A stretch of DNA of 20,204 nt from a bacterium (GTDB lineage Bacteria > Patescibacteriota > Minisyncoccia > Phycocordibacterales > UBA918): assembly GCA_027487145.1 (NCBI GenBank), contig JAIYEC010000042.1, forward strand, positions 1-20,204, written 5' to 3'. Numbering within the stretch: the stretch's first letter is position 1; each line of letters starts with the position of its first letter. The notes under the pieces were generated by a model that was not told the origin of the DNA, made no database searches, and saw nothing but the letters and a program-made list of their open reading frames with translations. A program made the position numbers and the translations under genes. Positions 7,130 to 13,480 of the stretch are shown piece by piece.

Positions 7130-7184
7130 AAAAAAAGCCGCACCATGTCCTCCCCCTACGTAGTTGGGAGGACATGGTGACGAC
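7130..7184 (-). terminator. Very strong terminator behind the 48-aa gene
   Basis: CACCATGTCCTCCC (7141-7154) pairs perfectly with GGGAGGACATGGTG (7166-7179). Four more pairs (7137-7140 with 7181-7184, one bulged base at 7180) bring the stem to 18 bp. On the minus strand seven U follow at once (complement of 7130-7136). It stops transcription from the 48-aa gene before the rpmF promoter. Confidence 0.85.
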
Positions 7185-7191
7185 CATTGGG

Positions 7192-7338
7192 TTAAGCTTT
7201 CAGCATAAAATCTGGATGCACTTCAGCAATGATTTCATACAATCGCTCATCTGAAATTTGAACGAGAGATCCATCAGGCATCCGCCGTTCAGCCAAGACA
7301 CGATTACTTACTTCATCAACCCAGTCTCTTTTACCCAT
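7192..7338 (-). CDS. Unrecognised 48-aa small protein
   Basis: ATG at 7338 to TAA at 7192-7194. The protein begins MGKRDWVDEVSNRVLAERR and ends YEIIAEVHPDFMLKA. It is charged, probably two helices around a short polar turn (MPDGSLVQIS), with no Cys and no membrane segment. A GTGGGGAAA purine-rich stretch lies about 6-14 bases before the ATG and can serve as ribosome-binding site. It follows rnhB by 76 bases on the same strand and is closed by the strongest terminator of this stretch, so it is probably co-transcribed with rnhB. No family is recognised; the DGSLV...ERLYEII pattern faintly recalls small regulatory proteins, but I give no function. Confidence 0.58.
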   Translation of the reverse strand: MGKRDWVDEVSNRVLAERRMPDGSLVQISDERLYEIIAEVHPDFMLKA

Positions 7339-7414
7339 AAATCATTTCCCCACTTTCAAGCTGTTTGGTGTTGGGGACAGTTTTTGGGTCCTTTTATAAA
7401 ACCACACTTTGTCA

Positions 7415-8011
7415 CTAGATGCAATTCCTGCAAAACGACTGTCTGTGTTCATCTGAGACTCCGTATCTTTTAATTAAATCACGATGTCGTTTGGTACCGT
7501 AGCCCTTATGGACTGCAAAGTCATAGGCGGGAAATTGCATAGCAATTTCCCGCATGTATGTGTCGCGAGTTTCCTTAGCACAAATTGAAGCTAGTCCAAT
7601 AACTAACTCTTTAGCATCCCCTTTAATAATTGTTTCTTGCTGGTATTCAGACGGTGCCCGAAGGGCACCGTCTAGCTTCACAAAACACTCTTCAGGTTTT
7701 ACGTTTAATTTTTTTAAACCCTTTTGAATACAACTGCGAATAACTACTACAATTCCCTTTTTATCAATCTCTTTGGCGCTCCCCATCACTACCATAAAAT
7801 CTAGCTTACCTTCTTTCCTCAGCTCTTTCGCCCGGTGAAAAATCTCAGCGCGTTTTTTAGGCGAAACCCGCTTACTGTCACCGACCCCTGAAATCAATTT
7901 CCAATCAAACTTCTTTGGCACCACAACCACCCCAACCGCCACTGGCCCGGCCAACGGACCTCGTCCAGCTTCATCAATACCAATAAGCGTTTTTTGCTGT
8001 TTATAACCCAT
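7415..8011 (-). CDS. rnhB: Ribonuclease HII
   Basis: A 198-aa endonuclease that cuts the RNA strand of RNA-DNA hybrids and removes single ribonucleotides from DNA. The N-terminal motif GIDEAGRGPLAGPVAVG carries Asp13 and Glu14. The other two acidic catalytic residues are Asp114 (KLDGAL) and Asp132 (KGDAKELVIG), with the same 18-residue spacing as in E. coli. The motif ASICAKETRD (141-150) and HKGYGTKRH (168-176) complete the family pattern. Length is normal. It is divergent from dnaE with only 29 bases between the two start codons, linking two replication functions to one control region. The 48-aa gene follows on the same strand. Confidence 0.95.
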   Translation of the reverse strand: MGYKQQKTLIGIDEAGRGPLAGPVAVGVVVVPKKFDWKLISGVGDSKRVSPKKRAEIFHRAKELRKEGKLDFMVVMGSAKEIDKKGIVVVIRSCIQKGLKKLNVKPEECFVKLDGALRAPSEYQQETIIKGDAKELVIGLASICAKETRDTYMREIAMQFPAYDFAVHKGYGTKRHRDLIKRYGVSDEHRQSFCRNCI

Positions 8012-8023
8012 ATGCTTAAATTT

Positions 8024-8031
8024 GTTATACT
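8024..8031. promoter_or_regulatory. Overlapping divergent -10 boxes of rnhB and dnaE
   Basis: The 29-bp gap (8012-8040) contains TGT-TATACT on the plus strand (-10 at 8026-8031, extended by TGn, ending 9 bases before the dnaE ATG) and TATAAC on the minus strand (complement of 8024-8029, ending 12 bases before the rnhB ATG). The two boxes overlap, so polymerases would compete. No good -35 was found for either. Confidence 0.5.
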
Positions 8032-8040
8032 TATCATACT

Positions 8041-11000
8041 ATGTCCGAACGACCGAAGCTCCAGGCTGAATTTGTGCACTTACACGTGCACTCTATGTAC
8101 TCACTCCTCTCAGCGGTACCGACTCCAAAAGAGCTCGTGAAGGCAGCGAAGACTGATGGACAAGACGCCTTAGCTATCACAGACGCTGGGGCTCTCTATG
8201 GGGCCATCGATTTTTATAACGCCTGCATCACTCAAGAGATCAAACCAATTATCGGCCTTGATGCCTATCTCGCCCCTCGCACACGCTTTGACAAGGAGGT
8301 AAATATCGATAAACCCCGCAGTCGCCTCGTACTTTTGGCGAAAACATTTAAAGGCTACCAAAATCTCATTAAGCTCGTTACAAAATCTAATCTTGAAGGT
8401 TTCTACTACCGTCCACGTATCGACGACGAGCTTTTGCAAGAACTAAAAGAAGACCTTGTCTGTATCATTCCTTCGTTTGCAGGTGAAATTGCCCAAGCAC
8501 TCAAAGATAGTAATCCTGAAAAAGCAGCACAGCGACTTGATTGGTACAAGAATCTGTTTGGGGATGATTGTTATCTTGAAATTTCACATCACCCAGAAAT
8601 CTTTGGACATCAAGAAAACCAAGCGAAAATAAAGGCTCTTGCGAGCAAAACCAACACTCCCCTAGTTGCAGCACATGATGTGTACTACCTAAAACCAACC
8701 GATCGTCTTGCTCGGGAGACAATGGTCAAAATTCAAAATGGTGGCGTCGTTGATACCTCAACCGACCATCAATCAGCTGAAGACTTTTCCTTCAAAACCC
8801 AGGCTGAAATGAAAGAGTTCTTCAAAGATACTCCTGACGCTATTTCTAATACTGTTAAAATCGCAGACCAGTGCAATGTTGAGATTGTCATTGGACAAGA
8901 CGCCTGGGTCTTTCCAAATTATGTCATCGATAGTGGTAAAACTCCGGACGAAGAACTAAAAGCGACAGCGTATGAGGGTGTAGCGTGGCGCGGACTATCA
9001 CTTGAAGACAAAGAAGTAAAAGACCGTCTTGACTACGAACTTGATGTCATCAAAATGAAAGGCTACGCCAAGTACTTCCTCGTGGTAGGTGATCTCCTGC
9101 GCGAATCTCGTGAGCGAGGTATTCTTACTACTATTCGTGGTTCGGTTGCAGGCTCACTTACGACCTATGTACTCGGTATTACCAACGTAGATCCACTTGA
9201 ATACAAACTCCCCTTCGAGCGCTTTCTTAACCCAGAACGTCCATCTGCTCCCGATATCGACATGGACTACGCTGATAATCGTCGTGATGAAATTATTGAA
9301 TATGCTAAGGGTAAGTATGGCGAAGATAAAGTAGCCCAGATTGGAACCTTCGGTACCATGATGGCTCGGGCGGCCGTTCGCGACGTAGCGCGGGCGCTCG
9401 GTCACTCGTATTCTGTGGGTGACCGGATTGCGAAACTCATTCCACTGGGAGCCCAAGGCTTCCCGATGACGATCGAAAAGGCTCTCGAGATTGAGCCGGA
9501 TCTAGCTGAGTTATACAAGAAAGATGCCGAGAGTCGGGAGGTAATTGATCTTGCCAAACAAATTGAAGGGAGAGTGCGTCATGTCGGGGTACACGCTGCT
9601 GGAGTAGTAATTGCTCCTGTGCCACTCTCGGAATATGTGCCCATCCAACCCGATGCTAAAACTGGTAAATACATCACGCAATATGAGATGAAGTCAGTTG
9701 GTGAGGATGGTGTCGGCCTGCTTAAGTTTGACTTTCTTGGTATTAAAAACTTAGCGATTCTGGCTGATGCGGTAAAGCGGGTAAAGAAAATTCGTGGTAT
9801 CGATGTTGATATTGAAAACGTAGATATTGCCGATCAAAAAACCTTCGACATGCTCGCCCGAGGCGAGACTATGGGACTCTTTCAGCTCAATGGTTCGGGA
9901 ATGACGGCGTTCTTGAAACAACTCAAACCCTCAACGATTCACGATATCAACGCGATGGTAGCGCTCTATCGTCCTGGACCGATGGAAATGATTCCGACCT
10001 ACATTGAACGTAAGCACAACCCATCCCTCGTCACATATCTTGATCCTCGACTAGAGGAGATTCTCGATCGTTCATACGGCGTCATCACCTACCAGGACGA
10101 CGTTATGATGACAGCCATTAAACTGGCTGGGTACAGTTGGCTTGATGCTGACAAGCTTCGTAAAGCAATGGGAAAGAAAATTCCTGAAGTTATGGCTGCT
10201 GAAAAAGATAAGCTTTTCAAGGGTTTTCTTGAACATGGTATGACAGAGAAAAAAGCCGAGGAACTCTGGAAACTCATTGAACCGTTTGCAGCGTACGGAT
10301 TTAACAAAGCGCACGCTGCGTCATACGGCCGAGTAGCCTACCAAACCGCCTACATGAAAGCCAACTTCCCGGTTGAATACATGTCGGCTGTTCTTACCGC
10401 TGACTCTGGTGATACCGAAAAAATCTCCGAAATTATTCACGAGTGTGAACGTATGGGTATCGAAGTGCTACCTCCTGATATCAATGAATCCTTTGCTGAC
10501 TTCTCCGTAGTACCAGGCACTAATACCATTCGTTTTGGACTTAAAACTATCAAAAACTTCGGTGAAGGAATTACCGAAGTAATTGTTGAAGAACGAAAAA
10601 AGAATGGTTCGTTTCATTCATTGCAAGACTTCCTTACTCGTATCCACGATCGTAACCTTAATAAAAAATCGCTTGAGGCTCTTATTTGCGCTGGAGCATT
10701 TGACCGCTTTGGTGACCGAGGACAGCTCTACGGAAACCTTGATGGACTGTTAGCCTACAACCGTGAACACGTAGCTGGTAAAGAAACCGGTCAAGACTCA
10801 CTCTTTGCTGATTTTGCAGCTGTCAGTGATTTGGTACTCGCAAAAACTGAAGACGTATCGTTGAGTCAACGACTCTTGTGGGAAAAGGAACTTCTTGGTG
10901 TATACGTATCTGGTCACCCGCTTGATGCCCTTAAAGAAGAAGTCGATAAACGCCCTCGTATCTCTCAAGTACGAGCTGGTTACAAAGGTACAACCGTAGT

Positions 11001-11262
11001 GACAACTGGACTCATCGAAAGCGTTCGAGAACTCCTAACCAAAAAGGGTGACAAAATGGCTTTTATCAAACTGGTTGACCAAACAGACTCAATTGAACTC
11101 ACCGCCTTCCCTACTACCTACCTCGAACAAAAAGACATCCTTCAACCCGGCACCTGTGTGGCTATTAAAGGTAAGTTAGACATTCGCAACGATGAACCAT
11201 CCATCCTGATCGACCGCGCCAAAGCCCTTACCCCAACCCAATCAACTCTCCCAATGGAGTAA
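8041..11262 (+). CDS. dnaE: DNA polymerase III alpha subunit (C-family replicative polymerase)
   Basis: A 1073-aa replicative polymerase. Domains in order: PHP domain (about 10-280, FVHLHVHSMYSLLS), palm with the catalytic aspartates PDIDMD (Asp405, Asp407), fingers with the conserved NKAHAASYGRVAYQTAYMK (from 755) and FPVEYM, tandem helix-hairpin-helix region (about 830-900, FGLKTIKNFGEG) and a C-terminal OB fold (about 980-1070). Length is a little below the E. coli protein (1160). Several residues that bind metals in active PHP domains differ: TDAG for TDHG (49), Asp74 for Glu, and DVYY for DVHY (215), so PHP proofreading is probably lost and a separate DnaQ would be needed. The start is ATG 8041 with a nearly leaderless promoter. 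No terminator follows; the thrS promoter begins one base after the stop codon. Confidence 0.96.
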   Translation: MSERPKLQAEFVHLHVHSMYSLLSAVPTPKELVKAAKTDGQDALAITDAGALYGAIDFYNACITQEIKPIIGLDAYLAPRTRFDKEVNIDKPRSRLVLLAKTFKGYQNLIKLVTKSNLEGFYYRPRIDDELLQELKEDLVCIIPSFAGEIAQALKDSNPEKAAQRLDWYKNLFGDDCYLEISHHPEIFGHQENQAKIKALASKTNTPLVAAHDVYYLKPTDRLARETMVKIQNGGVVDTSTDHQSAEDFSFKTQAEMKEFFKDTPDAISNTVKIADQCNVEIVIGQDAWVFPNYVIDSGKTPDEELKATAYEGVAWRGLSLEDKEVKDRLDYELDVIKMKGYAKYFLVVGDLLRESRERGILTTIRGSVAGSLTTYVLGITNVDPLEYKLPFERFLNPERPSAPDIDMDYADNRRDEIIEYAKGKYGEDKVAQIGTFGTMMARAAVRDVARALGHSYSVGDRIAKLIPLGAQGFPMTIEKALEIEPDLAELYKKDAESREVIDLAKQIEGRVRHVGVHAAGVVIAPVPLSEYVPIQPDAKTGKYITQYEMKSVGEDGVGLLKFDFLGIKNLAILADAVKRVKKIRGIDVDIENVDIADQKTFDMLARGETMGLFQLNGSGMTAFLKQLKPSTIHDINAMVALYRPGPMEMIPTYIERKHNPSLVTYLDPRLEEILDRSYGVITYQDDVMMTAIKLAGYSWLDADKLRKAMGKKIPEVMAAEKDKLFKGFLEHGMTEKKAEELWKLIEPFAAYGFNKAHAASYGRVAYQTAYMKANFPVEYMSAVLTADSGDTEKISEIIHECERMGIEVLPPDINESFADFSVVPGTNTIRFGLKTIKNFGEGITEVIVEERKKNGSFHSLQDFLTRIHDRNLNKKSLEALICAGAFDRFGDRGQLYGNLDGLLAYNREHVAGKETGQDSLFADFAAVSDLVLAKTEDVSLSQRLLWEKELLGVYVSGHPLDALKEEVDKRPRISQVRAGYKGTTVVTTGLIESVRELLTKKGDKMAFIKLVDQTDSIELTAFPTTYLEQKDILQPGTCVAIKGKLDIRNDEPSILIDRAKALTPTQSTLPME

Positions 11263-11263
11263 A

Positions 11264-11291
11264 TTGACATTATCTGATTGCAGGTTAGGAT
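11264..11291 (+). promoter_or_regulatory. Promoter of the T-box leader and thrS
   Basis: A perfect TTGACA (11264-11269) and TAGGAT (11286-11291, 4 of 6 matches) are 16 bases apart, directly after the dnaE stop. Transcription should start near 11298, at the 5' foot of the T-box leader. Confidence 0.65.
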
Positions 11292-11297
11292 AGATAC

Positions 11298-11473
11298 TAA
11301 TCAGAGATTGTGGTGGCTACCAACCATCAGACTCCGTCGGAAGTTATTTTCCCTAATCTGAGTAAATGAGCGCCGCAGTGGCATACCATGCGGAATCTCG
11401 GTGGAACCGCGACCTTTTAGAAGATCGTCCGAGTAAAGATGTGACTTCGTCATATTTTTACTCGGACGTTTTT
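11298..11473 (+). promoter_or_regulatory. T-box riboswitch controlling thrS
   Basis: The leader senses uncharged tRNA-Thr and switches between a terminator and an antiterminator. The T-box core GGTGGAACCGCG is at 11400-11411. The antiterminator can be drawn exactly: CTCGG (11397-11401) with CCGAG (11429-11433), the 7-base bulge TGGAACC (11402-11408) that would grip the tRNA acceptor end, and GCGA (11409-11412) with TCGT (11425-11428). TGGA predicts a U discriminator base. Stem III is a clear hairpin, 11373-11393. The base of Stem I pairs 11301-11304 with 11358-11361. Stem I is short (about 60 bases) and I cannot place the specifier loop firmly; ACC at 11319-11321, a Thr codon followed by A, is the best candidate. 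The antiterminator excludes the terminator at 11426-11468. Confidence 0.88.
11426..11473 (+). terminator. Regulated terminator of the thrS T-box
   Basis: CGTCCGAGTAAA (11426-11437) pairs perfectly with TTTACTCGGACG (11457-11468); an inner 7-bp stem (11439-11445 with 11449-11455, one G-U pair) closes on TTC. TTTTT follows. Its 5' arm contains the 3' side of the antiterminator. Confidence 0.9.
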
Positions 11474-11517
11474 ATTTATCTAAACTAAGAAATTTACTAA
11501 CGTTAACATTAGTATTT

Positions 11518-13266
11518 ATGTCAGAACAACTACAAAATAAACGACATACCCTCGCCCACCTCCTGGCTGCGGCAGTGCTTGAAAAATACCCTCACGCCAA
11601 GCTTACCCTTGGACCCGCTATTGACACCGGCTTTTATTACGATATCGACTTCTCAGGTGGAGCTTTTCCTGGTGACAATGATCTCAAGGACCTTCAAAAA
11701 TCAATGAAGAAACTCATCAACAAATGGACTGAGTTTACCCACGAGGAAGTATCGGCGGACAAAGCTCGCGAAGTCTTTGCCGGTAACCAGTACAAGATTG
11801 AACTCATTAACGAGATCGAGGCTCGTGGTGAAACCATCACCCTCTATACCTGCGGTGGCTTTACCGACCTCTGTCGTGGTGGCCACTGCGAACACCCAAA
11901 CAAAGACATCGACACGAGCGCCTTCAAACTAGACAAGGTTGCCGGTGCCTACTGGCGAGGCGATGAGAAGAATCCAATGCTTAGTCGTATCTATGGCCTA
12001 GCATTTGATACCGAAGAGGAACTTCGTGCCTACGAACTACGCATTGAAGAAGCTAAAAAGCGCGATCACCGAAAACTCGGGAAAGAACAAGATCTCTTCA
12101 CCTTCTCAGAACTTGTCGGGGCTGGTCTTCCCCTTTGGACACCAAAAGGAACTCTCATTCGCCACCTTCTTGATGACTACATGTGGCGACTCCGTAGTAA
12201 ACATGGTTACCAACGTGTCACTATTCCTCACATCACGAAGAAAGACCTCTACGAAACGTCAGGTCACTGGGATAAATTTGCCGACGAACTTTTCCGCATT
12301 AAGACCCGCGAAGGTAAGGAATACGCGCTAAAGCCAATGAACTGCCCGCACCATACCCAAATCTTCGACCGTAAGCCGCACAGCTACCGCGAGATGCCCC
12401 AACGCTATGCCGAGACTACCATGGTGTACCGTGATGAACAGTCTGGCGAGCTCGGGGGCCTCACCCGCGTACTATCTATCACCCAAGACGACGCCCACGT
12501 ATTTTGTCGTATCAACCAGATCAAAGAAGAATTTGATCGAGTGTGGAATATTGTAGACACCTTTTATGGAACCTTTGGCTTTGGTGATATGCGCGTTCGA
12601 CTCTCCTTCCATGATCCAGAGAGCATGAGTAGTTATCTCGGTACACCCGAAACCTGGAAAATTGCAGAAGATATGCTTCGTGAAATTGCAGAGAGCCACA
12701 ATGCAGATTACTTCGAAGGACCAGGCGAGGCTGCGATGTACGGCCCTAAGCTCGACTTTATGGCCAAGGATTCGCTTGGTCGCGAGCACCAGGTAGCCAC
12801 TATTCAGCTTGACCTTAATCTGCCAGAACGTTTTGATCTTACTTGTATCAACGAAGAAGGTAAAAAAGAACGTATCGCTATGATTCACTGTGCGGTGATG
12901 GGTTCTATCGAGCGCTTCACAGCAGTTCTCTTCGAACACCTTGGTGGAAACTTCCCACTCTGGCTTTCACCAACACAAGTACGAATCATTCCAGTAGCAG
13001 AAGCTCATACTCAATACGCAGCTGAAGTGCACGAGAAGCTCCTGGCGGTGGGACTACGAGCAGAACTCGACAGTAGTAAGGAATCCATGGGTAAGAAAAT
13101 TCGTATCGCGAAACAAGAACGGCTCCCCTACTTCATCGTGATTGGTGATAAAGAAGTAGCTGACAAGAAAGTCACTCTCGAGAGTCGTGACGGTGAAGCG
13201 GAAGAATTACCACTTGATGTTATTGCCAACCACCTCTTAGCTATCAACGATACCAAGAAGATGTGA
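11518..13266 (+). CDS. thrS: Threonyl-tRNA synthetase lacking the TGS domain
   Basis: A 582-aa class II synthetase that charges tRNA-Thr. It begins directly with the N2 editing domain: His10 and His14 (RHTLAHLL) plus Cys119 and His123 (LCRGGHCEH) are the four residues that clear mischarged serine. The usual ~60-aa N-terminal TGS domain is absent, and the T-box just upstream leaves no room for it. The catalytic core (about 190-470) has the zinc ligand Cys276 (MNCPHH), motif 2 with SGELGGLTRVLSITQDDAH, and motif 3 with IHCAVMGSIERF, where Cys replaces the usual Arg after the zinc-binding His. The anticodon-binding domain follows (about 475-575, VRIIPVAEAHTQYA). There is no clear ribosome-binding site before ATG 11518, 44 bases past the T-box terminator. 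Confidence 0.96.
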   Translation: MSEQLQNKRHTLAHLLAAAVLEKYPHAKLTLGPAIDTGFYYDIDFSGGAFPGDNDLKDLQKSMKKLINKWTEFTHEEVSADKAREVFAGNQYKIELINEIEARGETITLYTCGGFTDLCRGGHCEHPNKDIDTSAFKLDKVAGAYWRGDEKNPMLSRIYGLAFDTEEELRAYELRIEEAKKRDHRKLGKEQDLFTFSELVGAGLPLWTPKGTLIRHLLDDYMWRLRSKHGYQRVTIPHITKKDLYETSGHWDKFADELFRIKTREGKEYALKPMNCPHHTQIFDRKPHSYREMPQRYAETTMVYRDEQSGELGGLTRVLSITQDDAHVFCRINQIKEEFDRVWNIVDTFYGTFGFGDMRVRLSFHDPESMSSYLGTPETWKIAEDMLREIAESHNADYFEGPGEAAMYGPKLDFMAKDSLGREHQVATIQLDLNLPERFDLTCINEEGKKERIAMIHCAVMGSIERFTAVLFEHLGGNFPLWLSPTQVRIIPVAEAHTQYAAEVHEKLLAVGLRAELDSSKESMGKKIRIAKQERLPYFIVIGDKEVADKKVTLESRDGEAEELPLDVIANHLLAINDTKKM

Positions 13267-13302
13267 TGAATACTGAAAGTAACTCTGGGTATTAATGAAC
13301 AG

Positions 13303-13347
13303 AAGCACGAAAAAAGCCACCCTTTTGGGGCGGCTTTTTTCGTGCTT
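13303..13347. terminator. Terminator of thrS
   Basis: AAGCACGAAAAAAGCC (13303-13318) pairs perfectly with GGCTTTTTTCGTGCTT (13332-13347), and the inner ACCC/GGGG extends the stem. T- and A-runs inside the stem allow function on both strands. It is separate from, and 5 bases before, the palindromic element at 13353. Confidence 0.85.
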
Positions 13348-13352
13348 AGGTA

Positions 13353-13479
13353 TCAACACGTTTCTTAAATTTTACTGAGTCAAAGGAGCGTAAGTGAAAT
13401 GAGATGAGTGGGACAAGTGTCCAGTGAGTCTCATTTTACGTAGCGCGACAAAGGAACCAGTGAATTTTAGGAACGTGTC
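13353..13479 (-). repeat. Structured palindromic element, copy 1
   Basis: The whole gap between the thrS terminator and the stop codon of the 950-aa gene is one long imperfect palindrome. Outer arms: 13356-13376 against 13457-13479. Inner stem: AATGAGA (13398-13404) with TCTCATT (13429-13435). Tip: GGAC (13411-13414) with GTCC (13419-13422), flanked by the unpaired TGAG-T and AGTGAG. Copy 2 at 18395 shares the tip, CGTAGYGCRACAAAG (13439-13453) and GAGTC (13377-13381), while the stem differs by compensatory changes. No T-run follows the stem on either strand, so this copy is not an ordinary terminator. The minus strand is given because both copies follow minus-strand genes. Confidence 0.75.
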
Positions 13480-13480
13480 T

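Noticed and set aside
7392..7401. TTTTATAAAA palindrome before the 48-aa gene as a promoter
   Set aside because: A TATAAA can be read, but the nearest -35-like TTGCAT is 20 bases away and the leader would be long; too weak to call.
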